The position numbers were made by a program, and so were the translations under genes. The notes under the pieces are model-generated. The model searched no databases. It was not told the DNA's origin and saw nothing but the letters and a program-made list of their open reading frames with translations. From Gammaproteobacteria bacterium (GTDB lineage Bacteria > Pseudomonadota > Gammaproteobacteria > Ga0077536), in contig JAIEQK010000010.1 in the NCBI GenBank assembly GCA_019747795.1, positions 1-55,058 of the forward strand: DNA of 55,058 nucleotides. Reading direction: 5' to 3'. The first letter of the stretch is position 1. Each line of letters starts with the position of its first letter. This document shows, in pieces, positions 7,544-15,391 of this stretch.

Positions 7544-7571
7544 ATGATACCGCATTAATGCGGCAGTGCAA
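7544..7571 (-). promoter_or_regulatory. Candidate promoter of small RNA 1, with internal palindrome
   Basis: On the minus strand TTGCAC (7566-7571), 16-base spacer, TATCAT (7544-7549). The spacer is filled by the perfect palindrome CCGCATTAATGCGG (7550-7563), a likely operator position. A preceding TTGATTG is shared with the second unit. Transcription would start near 7537. Confidence 0.45.
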
Positions 7572-7628
7572 CAATCAATTTGAAAAAGACTGTTGCTTGA
7601 TGTGCGGGCACCGGGATTACGGACGCCC

Positions 7629-7660
7629 AAAATAAAATGCCGGGCCTTTGGGGGCCCGGC
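7629..7660 (-). terminator. Terminator of small RNA 2
   Basis: An 8-bp perfect stem GCCGGGCC/GGCCCGGC (7639-7646 with 7653-7660), 6-base loop, followed on the minus strand by AUUUUAUUUU (complement of 7629-7638). This is a good intrinsic terminator. Confidence 0.75.
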
Positions 7661-7714
7661 GAGGGGAGGTCCCGAAGACAGGCTTTCGAGGGGAGGTCGA
7701 TTACTGTCTTGGTG
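7629..7714 (-). ncRNA. Putative small RNA 2, tandem paralogue with two CCUCCCC motifs
   Basis: The minus strand predicts an about 86-nt RNA with the same 5' end (CACCAAGACAG), the same first hairpin (GACAG/CUGUC with UCGA-CCUCCCC-UCGA inside; motif complement at 7690-7696), a second unpaired CCUCCCC (7663-7669), and a terminator GCCGGGCC-loop-GGCCCGGC followed by AUUUUAUUUU. Between the copies, stems and motifs are kept while connecting bases differ (for example GAGAC versus GAAAGC), the pattern expected of selection on RNA structure. It has its own candidate promoter at 7721-7748. Short reading frames across both copies look alike for ten residues and then diverge, which speaks against coding. 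Confidence 0.7.
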
Positions 7715-7720
7715 GGAGCA

Positions 7721-7748
7721 ATCTTACGCCGCTTTTGGTGCGCCGCAA
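7721..7748 (-). promoter_or_regulatory. Candidate promoter of small RNA 2
   Basis: On the minus strand TTGCGG (7743-7748), 16-base spacer, TAAGAT (7721-7726), with the same TTGATTG upstream as the first unit. Transcription would start near 7714, giving the same 5' end (CACCAAGACAG) as unit 1. The palindrome of unit 1 is not present here. Confidence 0.42.
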
Positions 7749-7787
7749 CAATCAAAAAGTAATAAACCTGTTTCCAAATATGCACAA

Positions 7788-7821
7788 GGCGCGGGAAATC
7801 CGTAACACGAATTCCCGCGCC
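7788..7821 (-). terminator. Terminator after the dimethylformamidase-like large subunit
   Basis: A 10-bp perfect stem GGCGCGGGAA/TTCCCGCGCC (7788-7797 with 7812-7821), 14-base loop region, followed on the minus strand by TTGTGCATATTT. It lies 11 bases past the stop at 7832 and insulates the small-RNA promoters from the upstream gene. Confidence 0.65.
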
Positions 7822-7831
7822 CTCGTCGCCC

Positions 7832-10090
7832 TCAATCGAGCAGCGATTTGCCGCTCGCGAACCTGTCCAGCACGTTCTTGGTGATGCGCGAGACGTTGTT
7901 GCGGTACTTGTCGTGGGCCAGCGATCCCGGCCAGGCGATGGAACTGGCCGAGAACACCCCGCCGCCGTTAGAGGTCGGGTAGAACACCATGTCGGCGCGC
8001 ACCAGCTCGCTCTCCTGTCCGCCGGTGCCGGGGTAGTTGATCAGCAGTTCCTCGCACACCACCAGGTAGATGTCGGTGTGGTCCACCGACGAGGCCAGCA
8101 GGTAGGCGCCGGGCGGCGTGCCGAGCGCCCGATCCGCCCGGTCGATCTCGAGGCCGGCGGCGCCGCCACCGATGAGCCCGAAGTCGCCGATGCGTTCGTC
8201 CTTGCCCACCCCGGCCATGATCCACTTCACCTCCGGACGGAAGCTGTCGGGCTTGCGCAGGTAGTAGGAGGAGATGTCGAAACCCTGGGCGGTGAAGCCG
8301 GTACCGAGCAGCTTTTGCGGCGCGCGGCCGTTGCGCCGCCACAGGCCACCGTACTCGCCGGTGAAGGAGTGGTAGTACTCGCCGGTGCGCGCCTCCCAGG
8401 CGCGAATGCCGCCTTCGGCGCGGCGCACTTCCATCACGCCGGCCTGCTCGCGATGGAAGGCCACGCGCCAGTACCAGCCGTTGGCGCCGAGGTACATCAA
8501 GCGGCCGCCGCGCTGCTGGTAGGCCGCCATCGCGTCCCACATCTCCTTCGAGTGGTACTCGGGGTGCGACGCGGTGACCACGACGTTGTATTGCTCGATG
8601 GCCGCGACGCCCTGGTAGTGCAGGTCTTCGTCGGTGATGACGTCGTAATCGTAGCCCATCGCCTCCAGCCAGTTGATGGTGTGGGTGTCGGCGTTGAACT
8701 GCCACAGCGTCGAGCCTGTGCCGCCCAGCCACGAGCGGTACTTGGGCCGCATGTTCAGGATCGGGCGCAGGCGCGAGGTGTAGCACACGCCCGAGCCATC
8801 GCTGTGGGTGTCGTAGCAGCTCGCGCCGTACTCGCGATGTTCGTTGCGGAACAGATCCTGGCGCTCGTGCTCGACCAGTCGCCCGCCGAGCAATTGCGCG
8901 ATGGGCGCGTCGGAGCCCATGTGCTCGTTGGCGTAGGCCATGTAGCTTGCGGTAGGCAGCAGGAAGCAGATCTTCGCGGTCGCCTGTCCGCGCGGTGGCA
9001 GGATGGCGAAGGGTACGTAGTCTTCGTCCTCGAGGCCCTTACCGCAGCGCAGCCGCGCCGCGTAAAGACCGCTCTTCAGACTCTTGGGCACGGTCAGCGA
9101 GACATCGACCTGCCAGCCCGCGTCGTGCAGGTCGTCGTCGTGGAAATGGATCGCGCCGTACTGCTCGGGCGCGTGGCGCCAGCACATTTCTTCGCCCGTC
9201 CAGTTCCAGCCGGTCATGCCGCGCGCCGGCATGTTGACCACGCGGCCGTCGAGCCGGTTGGGCGAGGCGTCGCTGACCTTGACGCTGGTGATGTCGGCGC
9301 CGAAATCCCAGGCGGCGACCAGGTCGTGCAGCAGCGCACCGTTCACGCGCGGCGCGCGGAAGGCCTGCAGTTCACTTTCGGACAGCGCGCGGCTGGCGAT
9401 GCGCGGACTGTCGATCTTGCCGTTGTAGTGCGCGGTGCACGCCGTGCGCCCGGCATCGAAGCGCTCGAAGCAGGCGCCGAGGGTGAGCGGCGCGTCGTGC
9501 GCCATGCCGACGCCTTGCTTGAGCTTGACGCGCTTGCGCGCGGCGTCGTTGGTGCCGACATGGTTGTGCAGCGGTTCCTGGTGCAGCGTGACGGTGCGAC
9601 TCCCGGCGTCGTAGCTCGCCGCGACGAAGTACCACTCGTGGGATACGAAGGGCTTGCCGGTGGTGACGGTCTGCACGCGTCCGCGGCCCGCGCCGACGCG
9701 CAATCCCAGGCCCTGCGGGCCCAGGCTCAGCACTGCGCCGCGCTGCGCGTCCGTCGACCAGTGCGCGATGAGCGCCTGCTCGCGGCGCGCGGGAGTGGTC
9801 GGCCACACATAGGCGGCGAAGGTGAAGCTCTCCAGCGCGCTGACCGGCCCGCCGCCCGGCACCTCGACGAAGGAGCCGGCGTGGATCACCTGGCGCCGAC
9901 CCTTGTAGCGTCCGCTCGCAGCGGTGCGCACGACCTTCTCCTTGTAGCCCGGGCCGTCCGGGTTCAGGTCGCCGCAGATGAGCTGCACGATGTCGCACTC
10001 GAAGCGCGAGGCCTCGCAGTTGACCATGAAGTTGATGGTTTCGCCGGGCGCGACGCTGATGCGATCGGCATAGGCAGTGATTTTCATCAT
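7832..10090 (-). CDS. N,N-dimethylformamidase-like large (beta) subunit
   Basis: A 752-residue protein of the DMFase large-subunit family, which hydrolyses N-substituted formamides in Paracoccus and Alcaligenes. It begins with a beta-rich domain (MMKITAYADRISVAPGET), continues with a LamG/concanavalin-like region (about 85-245, SFTFAAYVWP, HEWYFVAASYD) and ends with the catalytic domain. ASHPEYHS contains H509 and E511, matching the His and Glu iron ligands described for Paracoccus DMFase; the tyrosine ligand is probably Y426 in CYDTHSDGSG. The first of two adjacent ATGs has GAGG at good spacing. The small-subunit gene lies 114 bases upstream. The physiological amide here is unknown. Confidence 0.82.
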   Translation of the reverse strand: MMKITAYADRISVAPGETINFMVNCEASRFECDIVQLICGDLNPDGPGYKEKVVRTAASGRYKGRRQVIHAGSFVEVPGGGPVSALESFTFAAYVWPTTPARREQALIAHWSTDAQRGAVLSLGPQGLGLRVGAGRGRVQTVTTGKPFVSHEWYFVAASYDAGSRTVTLHQEPLHNHVGTNDAARKRVKLKQGVGMAHDAPLTLGACFERFDAGRTACTAHYNGKIDSPRIASRALSESELQAFRAPRVNGALLHDLVAAWDFGADITSVKVSDASPNRLDGRVVNMPARGMTGWNWTGEEMCWRHAPEQYGAIHFHDDDLHDAGWQVDVSLTVPKSLKSGLYAARLRCGKGLEDEDYVPFAILPPRGQATAKICFLLPTASYMAYANEHMGSDAPIAQLLGGRLVEHERQDLFRNEHREYGASCYDTHSDGSGVCYTSRLRPILNMRPKYRSWLGGTGSTLWQFNADTHTINWLEAMGYDYDVITDEDLHYQGVAAIEQYNVVVTASHPEYHSKEMWDAMAAYQQRGGRLMYLGANGWYWRVAFHREQAGVMEVRRAEGGIRAWEARTGEYYHSFTGEYGGLWRRNGRAPQKLLGTGFTAQGFDISSYYLRKPDSFRPEVKWIMAGVGKDERIGDFGLIGGGAAGLEIDRADRALGTPPGAYLLASSVDHTDIYLVVCEELLINYPGTGGQESELVRADMVFYPTSNGGGVFSASSIAWPGSLAHDKYRNNVSRITKNVLDRFASGKSLLD

Positions 10091-10204
10091 GTGAAGGTTC
10101 CTCGGCCTCGACGCCCGCACGCCACCGATGCGACGGTGATCATCAGGCGGGCTGCAAATGATGGACGATGCGTGATGGCCCGGGTGGGGCCCGCGTGACG
10201 CGCG

Positions 10205-10531
10205 CTAGTCGCTGAGCGTCTCGCCGGTCAGCGCCTTCCAGCGCTGGCGAAACACGTACCACTCGGCGTCGTTCATGCTGTTGAAGCGCTTGTCCAACAT
10301 CTTGAGCGGCTTGCCGGGCACGCCGCTGGTCTTGGCGAGTTGCCACACGCGATTCGGCTCGACCACCACCAGGCAGAACTTGTCTGCCATCGGCGCGCCG
10401 CGCATGCGGTTCAGCAGGCGCTGCAGGTCCGGGCTGTGATGGCCGATGGGATTCTTGCGGAATTCCTCGATGAGGCGTCGATCGTCGGGCGTCGGCCGAT
10501 AGTTTTCGGTCGCGTCATGAATATCCACCAT
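10205..10531 (-). CDS. N,N-dimethylformamidase-like small (alpha) subunit
   Basis: A 108-residue protein (MVDIHDATENYRPTPDDRRL) whose LIEEFRKNPIGHHSPDLQRL and KPLKMLDKRFNSMNDAEWYV segments fit the DMFase small subunit, which forms an alpha2beta2 enzyme with the large subunit encoded just downstream. It is shorter than the roughly 130-residue Paracoccus subunit. A G-rich stretch (GGGGGAACTGCGC) precedes the ATG. Recognition rests partly on the neighbour, since the family is small and poorly conserved. The 114-base gap to the large subunit holds no clear terminator, so cotranscription is likely. Confidence 0.75.
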   Translation of the reverse strand: MVDIHDATENYRPTPDDRRLIEEFRKNPIGHHSPDLQRLLNRMRGAPMADKFCLVVVEPNRVWQLAKTSGVPGKPLKMLDKRFNSMNDAEWYVFRQRWKALTGETLSD

Positions 10532-10608
10532 GCGCAGTTCCCCCCGTAAGAAGGTGGATTGAAGACGCGGCGGAGTATAGCGCGACGACAGGGCTGAACA
10601 GCGCGCCC

Positions 10609-11472
10609 TCAGAAGGGCACGCCGTGGCTGATGGCATACTCGGTGTACGCCGCCTGCAGGCTGGCGATTACCGGGCGCGCGCCCGTGCCGATGACGGCAT
10701 CGTCCAGGCTCGCGACGCTCACCAGGCCCGCGCCGCTGCCGGACAGGAACACCTCGTCCGCCGCGAGCAGATCGTAACGGCCAATCGAGCGAACCTCGCA
10801 GGGCAGGCCGCTGGCCGCGCGACAGCGCAACACGGTGTCCCGCGTGATGCCGGGCAGCGCGCCGTCGATGGTCGGCGGCGTGACCAGCACGCCGTCCAGC
10901 ACCGCGAACAGGTTGGCGCCGGTGACCTCGGTGACGTGGCCGGCGGCGTTCAACAGCACCGCGTCGTCGAAGCCCTTCAGGCGCGCCTCGCGCTTGGCCA
11001 GCACGTTGTTCAGGTAGTTGAGGCTCTTCACCTGCGGGTCGAGCACGTCCGCCGCGGGCCGTCGCCAGGACGAGGTCATGAGACGCAGTCCCTGTCGCCG
11101 CACCTCGTCCGGAAACATGCGCAGGCTCGCGACGATGCAGAAGAGTTCGGGTTCCTTGCAGCTCGCCGGATCGACCCCCAGTTCGCCGACGCCGCGCGTG
11201 ACCAGGATGCGTACGTAGGCCTCCGCCTCGCCATTGGCCCGCGCGGTGGCGAGCACCGCCGCGGCGAGCGCGTCTGGCGTGAGCGGCAGTTCCAGCCCGA
11301 TGGCGCGCGCCGAGCGCGCGAGCCGCGCGATGTGATCGTGCAGGCGGAACACCCGTCCGCCGGTGATGCGAATACCCTCGAACACGCCGTCGCCGTACAG
11401 CAGACCGTGGTCGAAGATCGACACTCGCGCCTCGCGCGCGTCGCCGATGTGATTGCGATGCCAGACCTTCAT
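10609..11472 (-). CDS. Class IV PLP-dependent aminotransferase (IlvE/Dat-like)
   Basis: A 287-residue fold-type IV aminotransferase. The PLP lysine is K149 in VKSLNYLNNVLAK, E182 lies in VTEVTGANLF, and the N-terminal segment VSIFDHGLLYGDGVFEGIR and the phosphate-binding PGITRDTVL and SGSGAGLVSV motifs are in order. Sequence alone does not separate branched-chain from D-amino-acid or (R)-amine transaminases. The start overlaps the IclR gene stop by four bases (ATGA), so enzyme and regulator are translated together. That coupling suggests a catabolic or inducible role rather than housekeeping isoleucine synthesis. The downstream DMFase-like genes, 77 bases away on the same strand, may share the transcript. 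Confidence 0.85.
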   Translation of the reverse strand: MKVWHRNHIGDAREARVSIFDHGLLYGDGVFEGIRITGGRVFRLHDHIARLARSARAIGLELPLTPDALAAAVLATARANGEAEAYVRILVTRGVGELGVDPASCKEPELFCIVASLRMFPDEVRRQGLRLMTSSWRRPAADVLDPQVKSLNYLNNVLAKREARLKGFDDAVLLNAAGHVTEVTGANLFAVLDGVLVTPPTIDGALPGITRDTVLRCRAASGLPCEVRSIGRYDLLAADEVFLSGSGAGLVSVASLDDAVIGTGARPVIASLQAAYTEYAISHGVPF

Positions 11473-12200
11473 GGAGTGCGTCCCTCGATGCGGAGTGCGA
11501 TGCCTTCCGCCGCGTGGATGACGCGGCGGGTGATGGTGGTGAGGCCGAGCGCGCTGAAGCGCGCGCTGACGGTGGCGAGCGCCACCACGCCGTACAGCCG
11601 CCCGCCGGCCAGCACCGGCGCGGCGGCGACCGCGAGCCCGGGCTGCCATTCCTCGAGATTGGTGGCGTAGCCCTGCGAACGGGCACGCTCGACTTCAAGA
11701 TCGAGCGCGCGCCGCGAGCGCGGCGTGGCCGGCGTGTAGCGCGTGAACTCGTCGACCGTGACCTGCTCGGGCGCGTGGGCGAGATAGAGCTTGCCGGCGG
11801 CCGTGGCGTGTACCGGTACGCCGGCCCCGAGCCGCGGCGCCGCGCGCAGGAAGCCATTGCCCTCGGCCTTCTCCAGCACCACCAGGCGACCGGCGCGCGC
11901 CACGACCAGGAAGAAGGTCTCGCCGAGTTCGTCGGCCGCGGCCTCCAAGACCGGGCGGGCAGCGGCCGCCAGCGGTTCGCGGCTGGCGGCGTTCAAGCCG
12001 AGCGCCATGAGCGCGAAGCCGGCGCGGTAGCGACCGTCGGCGTCCTGCTCTGCCAGGCCCCGCTTCACCAGCGGCGCGAGAATGCGATGGGCGCTCGAAC
12101 GCGGCATGCCGAGCCCGTGCGCGACTTCCCCCAGGCGTAGTGCCTGCCCGCGCTCGCTGAGCAAGAAGAGCGCGTCCAGGGCCTTGTCTATGCTGCTCAT
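11469..12200 (-). CDS. IclR family transcriptional regulator
   Basis: A 243-residue regulator. The winged helix-turn-helix occupies about 1-65 (SIDKALDALFLLSERGQALR, then GMPRSSAHRILAPLVKRGL) and the effector-binding domain about 75-240 (AAGKLYLAH near 134, YATNLEEWQPGLAVAAAPV near 175). IclR proteins bind small carboxylates or aromatics and repress or activate adjacent catabolic genes. It is first in a coupled operon with the aminotransferase. Two overlapping inverted repeats lie immediately before the ATG and would allow autoregulation. The effector is not identifiable. Confidence 0.87.
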   Translation of the reverse strand: MSSIDKALDALFLLSERGQALRLGEVAHGLGMPRSSAHRILAPLVKRGLAEQDADGRYRAGFALMALGLNAASREPLAAAARPVLEAAADELGETFFLVVARAGRLVVLEKAEGNGFLRAAPRLGAGVPVHATAAGKLYLAHAPEQVTVDEFTRYTPATPRSRRALDLEVERARSQGYATNLEEWQPGLAVAAAPVLAGGRLYGVVALATVSARFSALGLTTITRRVIHAAEGIALRIEGRTP

Positions 12201-12204
12201 GGTT

Positions 12205-12232
12205 GTTCCGTTATTCGGAACATATATCCGAA
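12205..12232 (-). promoter_or_regulatory. Overlapping palindromes, candidate IclR operator
   Basis: GTTCCG-TTATT-CGGAAC (12205-12221) overlaps TTCGGA-ACATATA-TCCGAA (12214-12232). Both are perfect inverted repeats sharing the central TTCGGA half-site. They begin four bases upstream of the iclR-type ATG, so a bound dimer or tetramer would block transcription or ribosome access. Half-sites of the TTCCG/CGGAA type are usual for IclR proteins. Confidence 0.55.
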
Positions 12233-12457
12233 TTACAGAACGACCATAGCGAGCGAGGAGTGACGAGGCAAGCCGTCGGCCCGACGCCGGACGCGGGCCG
12301 GCAAATCAGGCGCGTACCACGGCCGCCCCACGCTCGCGTCGTGACGTGCGACGGCCCGCGCGCGGCGCCGCGTTTCATATGCCGAAACGCTCGGCCGCGC
12401 TGCCCGCCGCATGGATAATCCCCTCCTACAAGTTCACCAGCGAGGAGGGCGCGGACG

Positions 12458-13507
12458 ATGGACAAGGACAAGATGCGGGCGATGGCCGATCGCGTGTTTC
12501 GCGACGTGGCGGGCGGCATGGCGACGGCGCTCGCTTTCGTCGGCACCGAGACCGGTCTGTTCCGCGCCATGGCCGGACGGGGGCCGATGTCGATCGCTGA
12601 TGTCGCCGCGGCGAGCGGCCTCGAAGCGCGCTACGTGGAGGAGTGGCTGAAGGGCATGGTCTCGGCCGGCTATCTCGACTACGAGGCGGCGGCGGAGACC
12701 TTCACCCTGCCTGACGAGCACGCCTTTCTTCTGAGTTCAGAGGGTACGGACCACTTCATGGGCGGCATGTTCGCGATGGTGCCGCCGCTGCTCGGCGTCG
12801 CGCCGCGCGTGGCCGAGTCCTTTCGCCGCGGCGGCGGCGTGCCCTTCGCCGACTTCGCGCCGGAGTGCCGCCACGCCATCGATCTCATGAACCGCGGCAA
12901 CTACGAACATCGCCTGGTGGACTACTGGCTGAAGCAGTTACCCGAAGTGACCGCGCGCCTCGCCGCCGGCGGCCGCGCGCTGGACGTCGGCTGCGGACGC
13001 GGCTACGTGCCGCTGGCGTTGAAGAAGGCCTTTCCCGCGGCGGAGTGCGTGGGCGTCGATCCGGATCGCGCATCGATCGCCGAGGCGCGCGCCGCGGCGC
13101 AGGCCGCCGGTCTCACGCCGCGCTTCGAGGACGTCACCAGTGACGCGCTCGCCGACACCGCGCCCTTCGATCTCATCAGCCTGTGCGACGTGCTGCACGA
13201 CCTGCCATCGCCGCTCGACGTTCTGCGCGGCCTGCGCGCGCGGCTCGCGCCCGAGGGCGTGCTGCTGGTAATCGAACCCCGGGTGTCGGACCGGCTGGAA
13301 GAGAACATCAATCCGATGGCGACCATGTTCTACGGTTTCAGCACCTTTCACTGCCTGACCCAGTCGCTCGCCCATGGCGGCGCGGGCCTCGGAGCCTGCC
13401 TGGGCCCCACGCGCACCCAGGCGCTGTTCAGCGCGGCGGGCTACGGCAGCGCGACGCTGCTGGACATCAAGAGTCCAACCAATCTGTTCTACGCGGTGCG
13501 CGCCTGA
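12458..13507 (+). CDS. SAM-dependent methyltransferase with N-terminal winged helix
   Basis: A 349-residue class I methyltransferase. The N-terminal dimerisation/winged-helix domain (about 15-110, TETGLFRAMAGRGPMSIADV) resembles Rv2258c-like enzymes, followed by the SAM fold (about 165-290) with ALDVGCGRGYVPLAL, VGVDPD and SLCDVLHDLPSP. The C-terminus (SPTNLFYAVRA) also fits this group. A GAGGAG ribosome site precedes the ATG. The likely acceptor is a small molecule, perhaps a secondary metabolite or xenobiotic. It stands alone: upstream is the divergent IclR gene and downstream a convergent NTF2-like gene nine bases away. Confidence 0.82.
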   Translation: MDKDKMRAMADRVFRDVAGGMATALAFVGTETGLFRAMAGRGPMSIADVAAASGLEARYVEEWLKGMVSAGYLDYEAAAETFTLPDEHAFLLSSEGTDHFMGGMFAMVPPLLGVAPRVAESFRRGGGVPFADFAPECRHAIDLMNRGNYEHRLVDYWLKQLPEVTARLAAGGRALDVGCGRGYVPLALKKAFPAAECVGVDPDRASIAEARAAAQAAGLTPRFEDVTSDALADTAPFDLISLCDVLHDLPSPLDVLRGLRARLAPEGVLLVIEPRVSDRLEENINPMATMFYGFSTFHCLTQSLAHGGAGLGACLGPTRTQALFSAAGYGSATLLDIKSPTNLFYAVRA

Positions 13508-13516
13508 GCGCGCGCT

Positions 13517-13987
13517 TCACACCGGCACGCCGTGCGGGAAACCGAGCGGCGCCATGCGCTCCACGGCCGGGCTCGGCGTCGGCATCATCTCGACGTCGAT
13601 CTGGCGCGAGAGGAACTGCCAGCGATGGTCGTTGCGCACGTACTCGTCGGTGTAGCTGCCGGTCGCCAGGAAGGCCTCGCCGGTGCCGACATTGACGCCG
13701 CTCGCCAATAGGTAGACCGAACCCGTCGCCCGTTCGCCGACCACCTCGATCAGCGGCGACATGATCATGTGCTTGAGATGCCGCACCTTGCTCTTGAAGT
13801 GGGTCTCGTACCAGGCGTACCAGCTCTCCACCGCGGCGCGGCCGCGCACCTCGTAGCGGCCATCGTAGAACGGCCGCAGCACCGCGTTGGTCGCGAACAG
13901 CGCGGCGACCTCGGCCGGCGTGCCGCGGTCGACGCGGTGACAGTAGGCGTAGAGCAGTTGCTCGATGGCGACGATCTCGGCACTCAT
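13517..13987 (-). CDS. NTF2-like/SnoaL-type protein
   Basis: A 156-residue protein of the SnoaL_4/NTF2-like fold: IEQLLYAYCHRVDRGTPAEV at the N-terminus, then VAALFATNAVLRPFYDGRYEVRG, SWYAWYETHF, and a late WQFLSRQIDVEMMP. Members include dehydratases, isomerases and ring-hydroxylating dioxygenase beta subunits; no partner alpha subunit is present here. Y13, H17 and D20 occupy the usual pocket positions, so catalysis is possible but the reaction is unknown. It lies 40 bases downstream of the serine hydrolase on the same strand, so the two are probably cotranscribed. Confidence 0.75.
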   Translation of the reverse strand: MSAEIVAIEQLLYAYCHRVDRGTPAEVAALFATNAVLRPFYDGRYEVRGRAAVESWYAWYETHFKSKVRHLKHMIMSPLIEVVGERATGSVYLLASGVNVGTGEAFLATGSYTDEYVRNDHRWQFLSRQIDVEMMPTPSPAVERMAPLGFPHGVPV

Positions 13988-14027
13988 GTTCGATCTCCGC
14001 TACGTGGTGACTTGCCGCGATGCGCGC

Positions 14028-15245
14028 TCACAGCGCGCGCCGCACCGCGTCGATAAAGGCGAAGCGCCGCGGCCCGCCGTGCTGGGAGCCGCGTTCCCTG
14101 GCGGCCGGTTCGTCCGGCCGCATGAACACCTCGCGTGGCATCGCGCCGACCATGACGAATACCAGTTGCTCGGCCGGCTCGACGTGGATCCACTGGCCAT
14201 AGGCGCCGAGCGCCATGAAGCTGCCCGGGTGATGCACCCACCACAGGTAGCCGTAGCCGGTGAACGCCGAGGTGTCGAGGCGCGGGCGCGCACCGATGTC
14301 CTTGTGGAAGTTGGGCGCGGAGGGCGCGGTGGCGAGCGCGGTCCAGCCCTCCGGCAGCACGCGTCGGCCGTCGGGCGCCACGCCATCGTTCAGCATCAGC
14401 TGGCCGAAGCGGCCGTAGTCGCGCAGGCCCGCCCCGCAACAGCTGCCGGTGATCTCGTCGCCGTCATCGGCCTCCAGCAGGAAGTACCCGTCCAGCTCCA
14501 TGCCGCAGGGCTGCCAGATCTTCTCCGCGCAGTAGTCCGCCACGCGTCTGCCGGTGGCCGCCGAGAGGATGAGACTGAGCAGAAAGGTGTCACCGGTGTT
14601 GTAGTAGAACTGCGTGCCCGGCGGATCGAGCCGCTGCAGGGTCTTCAGATAGGCGCGGATGTAGCCGCCCTGCCGAGCGGCGATGGGCTTGATGTAGTGC
14701 TCGGCGACGTCGGCGCGCAGATCCTCGTAGTCCTCGGTCCAGCCGACGCCCGAGGTCATGGTGAGCAGGTGGCGCAGCGTGACGTCCTCGTAGGCCGTGC
14801 CCTGGAAGTCCGGCAGGTAGCGTGTCATGGGGTCATCGAGGCTCGCGATCGAGCCGTCGTGCAGGGCGGCGCCCACCAGGGTCGAGGCGATGGACTTCAC
14901 CATCGACGACGACTGCCAGCGATGCGCTGGTGTGAGGCCGAGCGCGTAGCGCTCGAGCAGCACGCGGCCGCGATGCAGCACCAGGAGCCCGCTCAGGTGC
15001 TCGTCCCGCATGAGGTTGTCCACGTCGCAGTCGCGACCCTGGTCGGTGAAGCGCACGTCGAGCGTGGTGGACGCGGACGGCAGGACGTGCACCGCGCCGC
15101 CACGCGGCACCGTGCGCGTGGCGAAGATGCGGTCCCAATGGAGGAAGCCCTCGGGTTGGATGTTCGGCGACCACAGCAGGAAGTCACCGCCCAACAGGCG
15201 GGCCAGCCAACGCGTCGTGTTCTCCTGCGAGTCATGCTCGGCCAT
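14028..15245 (-). CDS. Beta-lactamase-fold serine hydrolase (class C / NylB-like)
   Basis: A 405-residue serine hydrolase. The SxxK motif is S114-M-V-K117 and the YxN motif Y214-Y-N216 (FYYNTGDTF); GYGYLWWVH and MALGAYGQWIHV sit where the third motif lies. There is no signal peptide, so the enzyme is probably cytosolic, as in the 6-aminohexanoate-dimer hydrolase (NylB) and esterase branches rather than true beta-lactamases. C257, C258 and nearby residues form an unusual CC pair. Possible substrates are esters, amides or lactones. It pairs with the NTF2-like gene downstream. Confidence 0.82.
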   Translation of the reverse strand: MAEHDSQENTTRWLARLLGGDFLLWSPNIQPEGFLHWDRIFATRTVPRGGAVHVLPSASTTLDVRFTDQGRDCDVDNLMRDEHLSGLLVLHRGRVLLERYALGLTPAHRWQSSSMVKSIASTLVGAALHDGSIASLDDPMTRYLPDFQGTAYEDVTLRHLLTMTSGVGWTEDYEDLRADVAEHYIKPIAARQGGYIRAYLKTLQRLDPPGTQFYYNTGDTFLLSLILSAATGRRVADYCAEKIWQPCGMELDGYFLLEADDGDEITGSCCGAGLRDYGRFGQLMLNDGVAPDGRRVLPEGWTALATAPSAPNFHKDIGARPRLDTSAFTGYGYLWWVHHPGSFMALGAYGQWIHVEPAEQLVFVMVGAMPREVFMRPDEPAARERGSQHGGPRRFAFIDAVRRAL

Positions 15246-15391
15246 GTCCAGCTCCCGCGCGTTGTGATGTCTTCGTCACGAAGCTAAGCGCAGGGCGCGG
15301 TCGCTGGCAAGCCGGCGCGTCACGCGCCTTGTTATCATGCGTTCGCCCCGCGGCCCATCGTCACGTTCATCGCGCCCAGCAGACCCGCACC

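Noticed and set aside
7347-7785. Short peptides across the small-RNA units (shared stretch KTxIDLPS)
   Set aside because: Similarity follows from DNA repetition and is lost after about ten residues when the frame shifts; RNA stems and motifs are better conserved than the reading frame.
7913-10198. 761-residue plus-strand frame opposite the dimethylformamidase-like gene
   Set aside because: Antisense shadow in high-GC DNA without recognisable domain or ribosome site; the opposite frame has the complete DMFase family pattern.
14028-15245. Class C beta-lactamase (antibiotic resistance) assignment
   Set aside because: SxxK and YxN motifs are present but there is no signal peptide and surrounding segments resemble NylB/esterase-type hydrolases.
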